Shown here one piece after another: positions 43,282 through 52,619 of a stretch of 64,000 nt of DNA. Below the pieces are notes generated by a model. It saw only the letters and a list, made by a program, of their open reading frames with translations. It was not told the DNA's origin and ran no database searches. Made by a program: the position numbers and the translations under genes. The DNA lies in contig JAUSNB010000023.1 in NCBI GenBank assembly GCA_030645615.1, positions 1 to 64,000 on the forward strand, in the 5' to 3' direction. How positions within the stretch are numbered: position 1 is the stretch's first letter; every line of letters starts with the position of its first letter. Source of the DNA: Actinomycetota bacterium (GTDB lineage Bacteria; Actinomycetota; Actinomycetes; S36-B12).

Positions 43282-44405
43282 CCGCCGCTCACGGATAGCT
43301 CGGCCTCGCGCAGCTCGCAGGCGAGCGCCTCGTCGAGGTACGGCGAATCCAGCCATCCGTCGGGAAGGGAGGGCCGCCGGTTGCCGGACGTGCGACCGCG
43401 CGGCCCTTCGCCGACCACGGCGTTGAAGCCCTGATCGGGATCGATCCGGGCAAGCAGCGCATCGAGATCGTCCAGTGTCGTGACCGTGCCGAGGGCCAGG
43501 CGCACCGGCTGCGGCACCCGGAAGCCCTTGAGGTACCAGGCCATGTGCTTGCGGATGTCGCGGCAGCCGCGCTGCTCGCCGTAGTCGTCCACCAAGAGCT
43601 GGGCGTGCCGGCGCAGGATGTCGAGCACGGCATCGAGCCGAGGGTCGTCGGGCACCGGCGTGCCGGCGAACGCCGCGCCTAGCTGGGCGAAGAGCCACGG
43701 GCGGCCCAGGCACCCGCGCCCGACGACGACCCCGTCGACACCGGTACTCGCCACCATGCGCAGCGCATCGGCGGCGGTCCAGATGTCGCCGTTGCCCAGG
43801 ACGGGCGTGCCATACGGAGCGAGCTCATCCTTCAGCCGGGAGATCGCATCCCAGTCGGCAGTGCCTGCGTACATCTGGCTTGCCGTGCGGCCGTGCAAGG
43901 CCACCCAGGCCACGCCCGCCTCCGCTGCGGACCGTCCCGCCTCGAGGTAGGTCAGGTGCTCGTCGTCGATACCGGTGCGCATCTTCACCGAGACGGGGAC
44001 CCGCCCTCCTGCGGCATCGACGGCCGCCGTCACGATCGCGCGGAACAGGTCCCGCTTCCAGGGGAGCGCGCTCCCGCCTCCCTTGCGGGTCACCTTGGGC
44101 ACCGGGCAGCCGAAGTTCATGTCGATGTGGTCGGCCAGGTCCTCGTCGACCACCATGCGCACCGCAGCCGCCATCACCTCAGGATCGACCCCGTACAGCT
44201 GCACTGATCGGGGCCACTCGCCGGGGCCGAAGGTGACCATGTCCATGGTCTCGGCGTTGCGCTCGACCAGCGCGCGTGACGTCGTCATCTCCGACACGTA
44301 CAGGCCGCGCTCGCCGCCGGCCTCGCGGCACAGCCGGCGGAATGCCCGGTTCGTGATGCCGGCCATCGGGGCGAGCACCACCGGGCGACCGTCGATGAGG
44401 GGCAT
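43278..44405 (-). CDS. dusB: tRNA-dihydrouridine synthase
   Basis: A 375-residue flavoenzyme that reduces uridines in the tRNA D-loop. The FMN barrel starts VVLAPMAGITNRAFRRLC. The catalytic Cys is in NFGCPVPKVTRKGGGSA near residue 100, VKMRTG and LHGRTASQMYAGTADW are conserved, and GNGDIW and GVVVGRGCLGRPWLF bind the FMN phosphate. ATG 44405 (MPLIDGRPVVL) is the start; the much longer frame upstream is antisense to the MFS gene and is not coding. Confidence 0.94.
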   Translation of the reverse strand: MPLIDGRPVVLAPMAGITNRAFRRLCREAGGERGLYVSEMTTSRALVERNAETMDMVTFGPGEWPRSVQLYGVDPEVMAAAVRMVVDEDLADHIDMNFGCPVPKVTRKGGGSALPWKRDLFRAIVTAAVDAAGGRVPVSVKMRTGIDDEHLTYLEAGRSAAEAGVAWVALHGRTASQMYAGTADWDAISRLKDELAPYGTPVLGNGDIWTAADALRMVASTGVDGVVVGRGCLGRPWLFAQLGAAFAGTPVPDDPRLDAVLDILRRHAQLLVDDYGEQRGCRDIRKHMAWYLKGFRVPQPVRLALGTVTTLDDLDALLARIDPDQGFNAVVGEGPRGRTSGNRRPSLPDGWLDSPYLDEALACELREAELSVSGG

Positions 44406-44441
44406 GGCCGGATTGTCCCACTCCCATGCGGCAGACTGCCG

Positions 44442-44460
44442 TCCCGACGCCCTGTCGGGA
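44442..44460. promoter_or_regulatory. Inverted repeat before the MFS transporter gene
   Basis: TCCCGAC (44442-44448) and GTCGGGA (44454-44460) form a perfect 7-bp inverted repeat with a 5-bp spacer, 23 bases before the transporter ATG. It could be a repressor operator or hairpin; no regulator gene is adjacent. Confidence 0.35.
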
Positions 44461-44483
44461 ACGCACCCCAGAGGAGACCTGCG

Positions 44484-46118
44484 ATGGCACCGCCCACCGA
44501 GTTCGCGGCCGGCAAGGTGCTGACCGGTCGGAAGCGCTGGGTGGCGCTGATGTTCCTTGCGCTCGGCGTCGCGATGATCATCCTCGACGCGACCGTCGTG
44601 AACGTCGCCATCCCCACCATGGTCAAGGACCTCGGCCTGACGACGGCCGATGCAGAGTGGGTGACCGCGGCGTACTCGCTGACCTTCGCATCGCTCCTCA
44701 TCCTCTTCGGCCGGGTCGCCGACCGCTCGGGCCGCAAGCTCATCTTCATGCTCGGCATCGTCGTGTTCGTCGGTGCCAGCGTCCTGGTCGCTGCATCGGA
44801 CGACTCGATGACGCTGATCGCGGCCCGCGCCCTGCAGGGCATCGGCGGCGCGATGATCCTGCCGAGCTCGCTGTCGGTCATCAACGCGGTCTTCGTCGGG
44901 CGCGACCGGGCCGTGGCATTCGCGGTCTGGGGCGGCACCATCGGCGGCATGGCCGCCCTCGGGCCGCTGGTCGGGGGATGGCTGACGACGTATGCGTCGT
45001 GGCATTGGGCCTTCCTGATCAACGTCCCGATCGGCATCCTCGTCCTGGTCGGCGTGCTCATGACGGTGCCGGAGACCAAGGAGCGCGGCGGCCCCAAGGG
45101 AATGGACGTGCTCGGGACGGTGCTCGTCACAGTGGGCCTGTTCGGCATCGTGTTCGCCCTGATCGAGGGAAACCGCTACGGCTGGGTGGTCCCGACCGCG
45201 GAGTTCCAGGTCGGGTCGTGGACCTGGCCATCGGACTCGGTGTCGATCGTCCTGTTCTCGGCGCTCGCTGGAGTGCTGGCGATCGTGGGGCTGCTCGTGC
45301 TGGAGGGCCGGCGTGGCCGTGCCGGCAAGGTCGTCGTCCTCCACCTCGGGCTGTTCAAGATCCGCACGTTCGGGGCCGGCAACGTCGTCGCCCTCGTGGT
45401 GAGCCTCGGGGAGTTCGGCCTGCTCTTCGCGCTGCCGCTGTTCCTCCAGGCCACCCGGGGGTACGACGCGCTGGAGACCGGCGTCATCCTGCTCGCTCTC
45501 GCGGTCGGGTCCTTCGCGGCGTCGGGCATGGGGGCGCCGCTGTCCCAGCGGTTCGGCCCGGTCCGCGTCCTTCAGCTGGGCATGGCCCTGGAGGCCGTCG
45601 GCATCATCGGCCTGGGCCTCATGCTGTCGACCACCATCACGGGCTGGCAGATGGCACCGTGGCTGTTCGTCTATGGCATGGGCGTCGGCTTCGCCACCGC
45701 GCAGCTCACTGGGGTCATCCTTGCCGAGGTGCCCGTCGTGGAGTCCGGCCAGGCGAGCGCCGTGCAGTCGACCGCCCGGCAGGTGGGCGCCGCCATCGGC
45801 ACCGCGATCATCGGCACGACGCTCATCATCGGCCTGGGCAACGTGACCAGCCAGCTCGAGGATCGGGGCGTGCCGGCCGAGCAGGCCCAGCAGGTGTCCG
45901 ACGCCGTGGCCACGTCCGCCGGGCAGGCGATCCCCGCCCTGGCAGCCCTTCCCAATGGCGAGATCCTCGTGGAGGGCGCGTCCGCCGGCTTCGCCACGGC
46001 GATCAAGGGGGTGGCGTTTGTCGCCGGGGCCTTCGTGCTGCTTGGCCTGGCGACCACCTTCTTCCTGCCACGCAACGCCGCGCGCGTGGAATCCGAGGGC
46101 TACGCACCACCTGCCTAG
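44484..46118 (+). CDS. DHA2-family (14-helix) MFS drug exporter
   Basis: A 544-residue proton-driven efflux pump with about 14 membrane helices. Motif A-like LFGRVADRSGRKLIFMLG near residue 72, LDATVVNVAIPTM in helix 1 (motif D1, with the membrane Asp) and the motif C-like GPLVGGWL near 155 place it in the DHA2/EmrB-QacA group. The substrate is unknown. GAGGAG lies seven bases before the ATG. It is divergent from dusB. Confidence 0.92.
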   Translation: MAPPTEFAAGKVLTGRKRWVALMFLALGVAMIILDATVVNVAIPTMVKDLGLTTADAEWVTAAYSLTFASLLILFGRVADRSGRKLIFMLGIVVFVGASVLVAASDDSMTLIAARALQGIGGAMILPSSLSVINAVFVGRDRAVAFAVWGGTIGGMAALGPLVGGWLTTYASWHWAFLINVPIGILVLVGVLMTVPETKERGGPKGMDVLGTVLVTVGLFGIVFALIEGNRYGWVVPTAEFQVGSWTWPSDSVSIVLFSALAGVLAIVGLLVLEGRRGRAGKVVVLHLGLFKIRTFGAGNVVALVVSLGEFGLLFALPLFLQATRGYDALETGVILLALAVGSFAASGMGAPLSQRFGPVRVLQLGMALEAVGIIGLGLMLSTTITGWQMAPWLFVYGMGVGFATAQLTGVILAEVPVVESGQASAVQSTARQVGAAIGTAIIGTTLIIGLGNVTSQLEDRGVPAEQAQQVSDAVATSAGQAIPALAALPNGEILVEGASAGFATAIKGVAFVAGAFVLLGLATTFFLPRNAARVESEGYAPPA

Positions 46119-46142
46119 CGCCGGAAAGCGGATAATGCCCCC

Positions 46143-47150
46143 GTGACGCTCGAGCCGGAGCCGTTCTCGTCGCATGGCGCGACGAGCGTCGCCTACGCCC
46201 GAAGCCCGATCGACATCCCTTGGCGCGGGACCCCCGGCCCGGTGTGGACCATGGCGGCCGGCACCTTGGTCTATGCGGCGCTGGCCCTCATGGCCACGTT
46301 CCTCCGCGATGACGAGGCCCGCGGCAGCACGGTCCTGATCGCGACTGCCGGCTACAGCCTGCTCGTCGCGGTCGTCCTCATGGTCCTGCGTGCGCGCACG
46401 CCCATGTGGTTGCTCCAAGCGCAGTGCGTGGTGGTGATCGCTTTCACCGCGGTGCTCGTGCAGCTCGCCCCGACACCGGTCAATGCCGTCAACATCTCGT
46501 TCCGCTACGTGGCGATCGTGCTGTACGTGTCCTACTGGATGTCATGGCGCGTAACGGCCGTCGCGACCGCGCTCGTCACGGTTTCGTCGTACGTGTCGTA
46601 CTGGCTCCGCGACGATGACTTCCGGGTGCTGTTCCCCACCTGGCTCATCGTGACGCTGCTGTGCTGGCTGCTGGCATCCATCGTCAACCATCTGACCCGA
46701 GTCACCGCCCGGCACGCCACCGTCGATCCCCTCACCGGCATGCTCAATCGCGGCGGACTGGCCATGCTGCTCGACGCGGCCCGCGAGCCCGGGCGCCATG
46801 ACATCTCGCGCACCCTCGTGGTGATCGACCTCGACGACTTCAAGCGCCTCAACGACACCCACGGCCACCTCGCCGGCGACGAGGCGCTCCGCCAGCTCGG
46901 CGAGGCCTGGCGGCAGACGCTGCGCGTGGGCGACATCGCCGTGCGCAGCGGCGGCGACGAGTTCGTCCTGATCCTGCCGAATACGACGGCCGACCAGGCC
47001 CACGCCCTGCTCGGCCGGCTACGGTCCGCATCCTCGGTGCCGTGGTCATACGGCATGACGCAGTGGCCCACCGACGAGGGCTACGACCTGGCGGTCGCGC
47101 GGGCCGACGAGGAGCTGTACCAGCGCAAGCGGGACCGCGGCGCGTACTAG
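46143..47150 (+). CDS. Membrane-bound diguanylate cyclase (GGDEF)
   Basis: A 335-residue c-di-GMP synthase. The N-terminal ~180 residues form about six membrane helices, probably a sensor. The GGDEF domain starts [12 protein letters not shown] near 195, with [21 protein letters not shown] near 232 and an intact catalytic signature RSGGDEFVL near 273. No RxxD inhibitory site is evident at the usual place. GTG start. It ends overlapping the convergent glyS stop by 4 nt (CTAG). No EAL gene is in the window. Confidence 0.92.
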   Translation: MTLEPEPFSSHGATSVAYARSPIDIPWRGTPGPVWTMAAGTLVYAALALMATFLRDDEARGSTVLIATAGYSLLVAVVLMVLRARTPMWLLQAQCVVVIAFTAVLVQLAPTPVNAVNISFRYVAIVLYVSYWMSWRVTAVATALVTVSSYVSYWLRDDDFRVLFPTWLIVTLLCWLLASIVNHLTRVTARHATVDPLTGMLNRGGLAMLLDAAREPGRHDISRTLVVIDLDDFKRLNDTHGHLAGDEALRQLGEAWRQTLRVGDIAVRSGGDEFVLILPNTTADQAHALLGRLRSASSVPWSYGMTQWPTDEGYDLAVARADEELYQRKRDRGAY

Positions 47151-48529
47151 CAGGCCGGAAGCCGCGAGGCCAGCCAGCCTGGCAATGCATCCATGCCGAT
47201 GCGCTCCTGCTGCATCGAGTCGCGATCGCGCACCGTGACGGCCTGGTCATCGAGGGAGTCGAAGTCGACCGTGACGCAGAACGGCGTCCCGATCTCGTCC
47301 TGCCGGCGGTAGCGCCGGCCGATGGCACCGGCATCGTCGAACTCGATGTTCCACCGTGCGCGCAGTACCGCGGCGAGGTCCTTGGCCTTGGGCGTGAGGG
47401 CCTCGTTGCGCGACAGCGGGAGCACGGCCGCCTTGACCGGCGCCAGCCGGGGATCCAGCCGCAGGACGGTGCGGGTGTCGACACCGCCCTTGGCGTTGGG
47501 CGCCTCGTCCTCGTCGTAGGCGTCGAGAAGGAAGGCGAGCACGGCCCGGGTGAGGCCGGCAGCAGGCTCGATCACGTACGGCACCCACCGTTCCCCGGTC
47601 TCCTGGTCGAAGTAGGAGAGGTCCGTGCCGGAGTGCTCGCCATGAGTGCGCAGGTCGAAGTCCGTGCGGTTGGCGATGCCCTCGAGCTCCGCCCACTCAG
47701 ACCCCGCGAACCGGAACCGGTACTCGATGTCGACCGTGCGCTTGGAGTAGTGGCTGAGCTTCTCCTGCGGATGCTCGTAGAACCGCATGTTCTCCGGGTT
47801 CATGCCCAGGTCGGTGTACCAGTCCCACCGCTGCTGGAGCCAGTACTCATGCCACTGCTCGTCGGTCCCGGGCACGACGAAGAACTCCATCTCCATCTGC
47901 TCGAACTCGCGCGTGCGGAAGATGAAGTTGCCGGGCGTGATCTCGTTACGGAAGCTCTTGCCGGTCTGGCCGATGCCGAACGGCGGCTTCTTGCGCGCGG
48001 CGTTCATCACGTTCAGGTAGTTGACGAAGATCCCTTGCGCGGTCTCCGGCCGAAGGTAGTGAACGTCCCCCGCGTCCTCGACGGGCCCGACCGTGGTCTT
48101 CAGCATGCCGTTGAAGTCGCGCGGCTCGGTGAAGTCCCCGCGCGTCCCGCAGTTGGAGCAGACGATGTCGGCCAGCCCGTTCTCGGGTGATCGTCCGTGC
48201 TTGGCCTCGTACGCCTCGACGAGGTGGTCCGCGCGCCAGCGCCGGTGACAGTTGCGGCATTCCGTCAACGGCTCGACGAACGCGCCCGCGTGGCCGGATG
48301 CCACCCATACCTGGGGGGCCAGAATCACCGAGGAGTCCAGTCCCACGACATCCTCGCGGCCGCGGACCACGGCCTGCCACCACTGGCGACGGATGTTCTC
48401 CTTGAGCTCGACGCCGAGCGGACCGTAGTCCCACGCCGAGCGGGAGCCGCCGTAGATCTCCGACGAAGGGAACACGAAGCCCCGCCGCTTGCTGAGATTG
48501 ACGACGGAATCAACACGATCGGCGGCCAT
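47147..48529 (-). CDS. glyS: Glycyl-tRNA synthetase (alpha2 type)
   Basis: A 460-residue class II synthetase charging tRNA-Gly. Motif 1 region [13 protein letters not shown] near the N-terminus, motif 2 ([20 protein letters not shown]) near 190, and motif 3 ([14 protein letters not shown]) near 325 are intact, and [10 protein letters not shown] is the zinc-like insertion. This is the eukaryotic-type dimer, not the alpha2beta2 form, as usual in actinobacteria. Start ATG 48529. Confidence 0.96.
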   Translation of the reverse strand: MAADRVDSVVNLSKRRGFVFPSSEIYGGSRSAWDYGPLGVELKENIRRQWWQAVVRGREDVVGLDSSVILAPQVWVASGHAGAFVEPLTECRNCHRRWRADHLVEAYEAKHGRSPENGLADIVCSNCGTRGDFTEPRDFNGMLKTTVGPVEDAGDVHYLRPETAQGIFVNYLNVMNAARKKPPFGIGQTGKSFRNEITPGNFIFRTREFEQMEMEFFVVPGTDEQWHEYWLQQRWDWYTDLGMNPENMRFYEHPQEKLSHYSKRTVDIEYRFRFAGSEWAELEGIANRTDFDLRTHGEHSGTDLSYFDQETGERWVPYVIEPAAGLTRAVLAFLLDAYDEDEAPNAKGGVDTRTVLRLDPRLAPVKAAVLPLSRNEALTPKAKDLAAVLRARWNIEFDDAGAIGRRYRRQDEIGTPFCVTVDFDSLDDQAVTVRDRDSMQQERIGMDALPGWLASRLPAC

Positions 48530-48595
48530 CAGGCGCTCCTTCTCGAGCGCACTGCGCGCTCCACTCCGGCTGGTTGTCGGCGGACGCCACGAATT

Positions 48596-49087
48596 CTAGG
48601 CGTTGTGGTCCCAGAGCAGCCGCCGGGCAGTGTGCTCGTCGATGGTGTCGAACGCGGCATAGTGCCAGGCCAGGTCGCGCCGGGCCATCGGTCGGACCAC
48701 GGCGATCACCTCGTCGTATCGGTGCTGCAGGTCGGCCTCGACCTCTCGCGGGCACACTGGCACCGCGAGCCGAAGGCTGGCCACGCCACTGGCGCGCAGG
48801 CTCGCAGCGGCGGCCCGGGCCACCGTCCCCGTCTCGACGCCGTCGTCGACGACCACGACGTGGCGGCCCGCGAGGTCGGGCCGGGTCGGTACCGAGGCGC
48901 CCGAATCTGATCGCTCGACGACAAGTCCGTTCACCTCGACGTCGACGGACTCTGCCACGCCGAGCGCAACCGGCACGCCGTTGGGCATCGCGGCGAGCAG
49001 CACCACGTCGGGCTTCCCGGCGAGCGCGTCCGCGAGGAGCGGTCCGAGGCGACGGCCACCGTCGACGAGGTTGGCGAAGTCGCTCAT
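48596..49087 (-). CDS. Phosphoribosyltransferase-fold protein
   Basis: A 163-residue protein with the type I PRTase PRPP loop VVVVDDGVETGTVARAA near residue 75 and the upstream MPNGVPVALGVAE segment. It probably uses PRPP or acts as a regulator; the substrate base is not inferable. It lies 66 bp upstream of glyS on the same strand and just downstream of the ABM-like gene, so the three may form one transcript. Confidence 0.82.
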   Translation of the reverse strand: MSDFANLVDGGRRLGPLLADALAGKPDVVLLAAMPNGVPVALGVAESVDVEVNGLVVERSDSGASVPTRPDLAGRHVVVVDDGVETGTVARAAAASLRASGVASLRLAVPVCPREVEADLQHRYDEVIAVVRPMARRDLAWHYAAFDTIDEHTARRLLWDHNA

Positions 49088-49100
49088 GCCGCGAGCCAGG

Positions 49101-49538
49101 TCACGTCGTCACCGGTGCGACGTCCGGGCCCGCAGCCGATCCGAGCGCGACAGCGCCCGCGTCCTGGGCCAGGCCGCTCGGGTGCGTCGTCGACCCGCTG
49201 GGCGTGAGGTGCAGGACGACCTCGAAGGCGGACGGCTCGTCGATCGCCCGGGAGAGCAGCGGCACGGCGCCGACCTTGACGTCGTAGGCCGACAGGGCAC
49301 GGCGGTAGGCCCCCACACCTGACCACTCGGTCCGAATCAGCAGGAGGTCGGCATCGTCCGTTGACTGCGCAATCGACCCCTGCGTGAATCCGGTCTGGCT
49401 GGAGAGGACGTCAAGCGCGGCAGCAGCGTCGACATGGAACGCTGCGCGATCCTCGGGCGCCACCCGGTACCGGCCGACGACCAGGAGCGACGCGCCCGGA
49501 TCGACCAGGGACGCCCACGGGCTAGTCTGAGTCACCAT
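49101..49538 (-). CDS. ABM-like small protein
   Basis: A 145-residue protein. Residues 18-110 fit the dimeric ferredoxin-like antibiotic-biosynthesis-monooxygenase fold: VVGRYRVAPEDRAAFHVDAA, then a GFTQGSIAQSTDD and EWSGVGAYRRALSAYDV pattern. Members of this fold include haem-degrading and cofactor-free monooxygenases, and many have no known role. The C-terminal tail is low complexity. It is separated from the phosphoribosyltransferase gene by 13 bp. Confidence 0.7.
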   Translation of the reverse strand: MVTQTSPWASLVDPGASLLVVGRYRVAPEDRAAFHVDAAAALDVLSSQTGFTQGSIAQSTDDADLLLIRTEWSGVGAYRRALSAYDVKVGAVPLLSRAIDEPSAFEVVLHLTPSGSTTHPSGLAQDAGAVALGSAAGPDVAPVTT

Positions 49539-49565
49539 CGCAACCTAGGCCCACGTGGAGTTCTC

Positions 49566-49967
49566 ATGGCCAGCAACCCCGGCAAGAGGGACGGCTCCAC
49601 GCCGGGCGTGCGCGGTCCCCGCGGTCCCCAGGGCGGCGGCCAGGCCGGCACCCCAGCGCGCAAGTCGACGGCCACCGGACTGCGCGGGCGCTTCGAGGAC
49701 GCCAGCTTCCCGCTGCTGCGGGTCATGACCGCGCTGCCGCGCTGGCTCATCGTGGTGCTGCCGGCTGTCCTGCTGGTCGCCGGGCTCGTCCTGACTGGGC
49801 CTTGGGCCTGGCTGGGCGGCATCTTCCTGCTGGTGGACTTCCTGCTGCTCACGTGGCTGACCGCCCTCTCGTGGCCGGTCATCAGCCCGGGCTCGCGGCT
49901 GGTGCGGGCGATGGTCGTCGCTGCCCTCCTCGGCATCACGATCCTGAAGTTCGCCGGGCGCTTCTAG
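49566..49967 (+). CDS. Small membrane protein, unknown function
   Basis: A 133-residue protein with a basic, Gly/Pro-rich N-terminal 45 residues (GVRGPRGPQGGGQ) and three membrane helices at about 58-78, 80-100 and 110-130. The family resembles the small DUF6703-type actinobacterial membrane proteins, an uncertain match. ATG 49566. Four or more bases before the next gene's start, so it is probably co-transcribed with the acetyltransferase. Confidence 0.7.
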   Translation: MASNPGKRDGSTPGVRGPRGPQGGGQAGTPARKSTATGLRGRFEDASFPLLRVMTALPRWLIVVLPAVLLVAGLVLTGPWAWLGGIFLLVDFLLLTWLTALSWPVISPGSRLVRAMVVAALLGITILKFAGRF

Positions 49968-49980
49968 GGGCGTGGGTGGC

Positions 49981-50862
49981 GTGACCGAACCACGGGTCCT
50001 CGAGTACCCCGATCCCGCCGCCTTCCTCGACGCCACGGCCACCTTCCGCGCGGCGGAGCCGGTCTTCACCAACGTCATCGGATCGGTCGCGGGCAGCGTC
50101 CTGGCCGGCCGCACGTATGAGTCGTGCAGGTGGATGGCAGTCCTTGACGGCACGAGCACGGTCATCGGGTGCGCGATGCGCACCGCCCCGTGGAACCTGG
50201 CGGTGTCCCCCATGCCCGGCCCGGCCGCCGCCGCCGTCGGCAAGCACATGGCCAAGGCCGACCCGCTGCTGCCGGGGATCGTCGGGCCGCGAACGGTCGT
50301 GGACGGCGTCGTCGACGCGGCAGGGTGGCGCGCGCGGGCCCGCGTCAATATGGACGAGATCATCCGCGTGCTCGGCCGGTACACGCCCTCGCCTGCTCCG
50401 GCTGCCGGTGCGGCACGGGTGGCCACCGCCGGGGACAGGGACCTCGTCCTGGCGTGGATGTTCGCGTTCGCCGAGGACGCCGGGCTACCCGCCCATGGGA
50501 TCCCGGACGGGACCGACGGCCAACTCGACCGGGGATCACTGCGGCTCTGGGAGGTGGACGGCACGCCCGTCTCCATGGCCGGCCACGCCCCCGTGGACCC
50601 GACCCCCTCCGGCATCGTCGCCCGTGTGGGCCCGGTCTACACCCCGGCGGCCCTGCGAGGTCGCGGCTACGGAACGGCGGTGACGAGCGCCGTGGTCGAG
50701 GGGCTGCTGCCGACCTGCGCGATCATCATGCTGGTCACGGATGCCGACAACGCCACGAGCAACGGGGTGTACGCGCGGCTGGGCTTCGTGGAGGCGGGGG
50801 CGCTGGTCGAGGTCCTCGTCGATCCTCCCGCCCACCCACCCACCACCCCTCCTCGACCTTGA
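49981..50862 (+). CDS. GNAT-family N-acetyltransferase
   Basis: A 293-residue protein. The C-terminal GNAT domain has VGPVYTPAALRGRGYGTAVTS near residue 225, which is the acetyl-CoA P-loop (R-G-R-G-Y-G), followed by LVTDADNATSNGVYARLGF, the typical last strand. The N-terminal half is an extra non-catalytic GNAT-like repeat. Acceptor unknown. GTG 49981 or 49972 can start it. The stop codon lies inside the left arm of a long palindrome. Confidence 0.85.
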   Translation: MTEPRVLEYPDPAAFLDATATFRAAEPVFTNVIGSVAGSVLAGRTYESCRWMAVLDGTSTVIGCAMRTAPWNLAVSPMPGPAAAAVGKHMAKADPLLPGIVGPRTVVDGVVDAAGWRARARVNMDEIIRVLGRYTPSPAPAAGAARVATAGDRDLVLAWMFAFAEDAGLPAHGIPDGTDGQLDRGSLRLWEVDGTPVSMAGHAPVDPTPSGIVARVGPVYTPAALRGRGYGTAVTSAVVEGLLPTCAIIMLVTDADNATSNGVYARLGFVEAGALVEVLVDPPAHPPTTPPRP

Positions 50863-50910
50863 GGTTGGCGCCGTTCCGGACGCAGTCCGAGCGCGCCAAC
50901 CTCAAGGTCG
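50854..50910. terminator. 18-bp perfect inverted repeat with nested hairpin
   Basis: Arms CGACCTTGAGGTTGGCGC (50854-50871) and its complement (50893-50910) are perfect; the 21-base loop itself contains CGGAC-GCA-GTCCG. It follows the acetyltransferase and precedes the znu promoter, so it is most likely a terminator insulating the zinc operon. Confidence 0.6.
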
Positions 50911-50934
50911 GCGAGGGTGCTGAGTAGATACGAA

Positions 50935-50964
50935 ATTGACAATCATTTTCATTACGCCTACCGT
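50935..50964 (+). promoter_or_regulatory. znuA promoter with Zur box
   Basis: TTGACA (50936-50941), a 17-bp spacer and TACCGT (50959-50964) would start transcription at or next to the znuA ATG (50971), giving a leaderless mRNA. The A/T-rich sequence GACAATCATTTTCATTA overlapping the -35 and spacer matches the Zur/Fur-type dyad (complement TGAAAATGATTGTCA). Zinc-loaded Zur, encoded at the end of the operon, should block this promoter. Confidence 0.75.
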
Positions 50965-50970
50965 CGAGGC

Positions 50971-51849
50971 ATGGCCCGTCGCCCCGTCCTCCTTGCCGCG
51001 ACCCTCCTTGGCGCACTCACCCTGGCCGCCTGCGGATCCGCCGAAGGCCCGACCGATGACCGTCCGTCCGTCGTGGCCGCCCTGTATCCGCTGGCCTACG
51101 CGGCGGAGCAGGTCTCCGGGGGTTCGGCAACCGTGACGGGGCTCACCCCTCCCGGCGTCGAGCCGCACGACCTCGAGCTCACGGCCGCGCAGGTCGCCGA
51201 GATCGCGCAAGCCGACCTCGTTCTCTATGTCAAGGGCCTGCAGCCTGCCGTCGACGAGGCCATCGCCCAGCAGGCGGCCGACCGGGCATTCGATGTGGGC
51301 GAGGGCCTGGACCTGCTGGTCACCGGCGACGTCACCGATCCGCACGTCTGGCTCGACCCGGTCAACCTGGCCTCCATCGGGGAGGCCGTCGCGATCCGTC
51401 TGGGCGAGGTCGACCCCGCCCAGGCCGCCGCGTTCGCGGCGAATGCCGACGGGCTCGCCGCGCAGATGAGCGCGCTGGACCAGGAGTTCACGGACGGACT
51501 GGCCACCTGCGCGACGCGCGACATCGTGGTCAGCCACGCGGCATTCGGCTACCTCGCGGATGCCTATGGGCTGACCCAGATCGGAATCTCCGGGCTGTCC
51601 CCCGACGCGGAACCGAGCCCAGCGCGGCTGCGCGAGGTCGCAGACCTCGTCCTGGCCACGGGGACGACCACGATCTACTACGAGACCCTGGTCGACCCCA
51701 AGGTCGCCCAGACGGTCGCCGATGAGACCGGGGCGGCCACTGCCGTCCTCGACCCGCTCGAGGGCCTGCCCGACGGAGCCAGCGGCGACTACGCGTCGAT
51801 CATGCGCGCGAACCTGGCCACGCTGATTGCGGGGCAAGGCTGCTCGTGA
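50971..51849 (+). CDS. znuA: Zinc ABC transporter substrate-binding lipoprotein
   Basis: A 292-residue zinc receptor of the cluster A-I family. The signal peptide ends LTLAACG (lipobox). The metal-binding histidines are seen in GVEPHDLEL near residue 66, TDPHVWLDP near 127 and VVSHAAFGYLADAYG near 190, with the acidic ligand expected late in the protein. It lacks the long His-rich loop of proteobacterial ZnuA. It captures zinc outside the cell for ZnuBC. The stop overlaps znuC. Confidence 0.93.
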   Translation: MARRPVLLAATLLGALTLAACGSAEGPTDDRPSVVAALYPLAYAAEQVSGGSATVTGLTPPGVEPHDLELTAAQVAEIAQADLVLYVKGLQPAVDEAIAQQAADRAFDVGEGLDLLVTGDVTDPHVWLDPVNLASIGEAVAIRLGEVDPAQAAAFAANADGLAAQMSALDQEFTDGLATCATRDIVVSHAAFGYLADAYGLTQIGISGLSPDAEPSPARLREVADLVLATGTTTIYYETLVDPKVAQTVADETGAATAVLDPLEGLPDGASGDYASIMRANLATLIAGQGCS

Positions 51850-52619
51850 CCAACATCGGAGAGGTCCTGCGGCTCGAACGGCTCTGCGTCGAGTACGACG
51901 GCGACCACGTGCTCGAGGACGTCGACCTCACCATCACGGCCGGGGAGTTCGTTGCCGTGCTTGGCCCGAACGGCAGCGGCAAGACGACGATGGTGCGCGC
52001 GGCACTCGGCCTGCAGCAGTTCGACCACGGCCGGGTGTTCCTGTTCGGCACCCCGTTGCAGCGGTTCCGGGAGTGGCGGCGCGTCGCCCTGGTCCCGCAG
52101 CGACTGCCGGGTGCCTCCAGCATCCCGGTCTCCGTCTGGGAGTCGGTGCTCAGCGGGTTGATCTCCCCTCGCCGGCGATGGCGCCCCTTCTCCCGTGAGG
52201 AGAAGGCCGCGGCCACGCAGGCCCTGCATGACGTGGGCCTGTGGGACCGGCGGCATGACCGCCTCGACGCGCTGTCCGGTGGCCAGCAACGACGAGCCCT
52301 CGTGGCCCGGGCGCTTGCCCCGTCCCCCGACCTGCTCGTCATGGACGAGCCCACCGCCGGGGTCGACGCCGAGCACGTGGCGCGCCTGACCGACGTCCTC
52401 TCGGGACTCTCGGCCAGGGGCACCACGATCATCGTCATCACGCACGAGCTCACCGGGATCGCGCACCTCGTCACCCGCGCGATCGTCCTCGATCCGCTCG
52501 CGCGCACCTCGGTGGCCTTCGACGGCCCGCCCCCCTTGCCCAGCAGCATCACCGACGGCGTCCACCATCACGACGGCCCCGACGAGCACGCCCCCAGCGC
52601 GATCGGGCTCGAGCCATGA
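51846..52619 (+). CDS. znuC: Zinc ABC transporter ATP-binding protein
   Basis: A 257-residue ATPase driving zinc import. Walker A GPNGSGKTT near residue 40, Q-loop LVPQRLPG near 83, signature LSGGQQRR near 143 and Walker B LLVMDEPTAGVD near 163 are all intact, followed by the H-loop VITHE. A His/Asp-rich C-terminal stretch (HHHDGPDEH-like) may sense zinc. GTG overlaps the znuA stop (GTGA), and its end overlaps znuB. Confidence 0.95.
   Translation: MTNIGEVLRLERLCVEYDGDHVLEDVDLTITAGEFVAVLGPNGSGKTTMVRAALGLQQFDHGRVFLFGTPLQRFREWRRVALVPQRLPGASSIPVSVWESVLSGLISPRRRWRPFSREEKAAATQALHDVGLWDRRHDRLDALSGGQQRRALVARALAPSPDLLVMDEPTAGVDAEHVARLTDVLSGLSARGTTIIVITHELTGIAHLVTRAIVLDPLARTSVAFDGPPPLPSSITDGVHHHDGPDEHAPSAIGLEP

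Noticed and set aside
44406-46418. Very long minus-strand open frame antisense to the MFS and GGDEF genes, continuous with dusB
   Set aside because: Its translation is Arg/Gly/His/Asp-rich with no recognisable domain, while the plus strand encodes a clear transporter. It is a GC-frame shadow; dusB starts at 44405.
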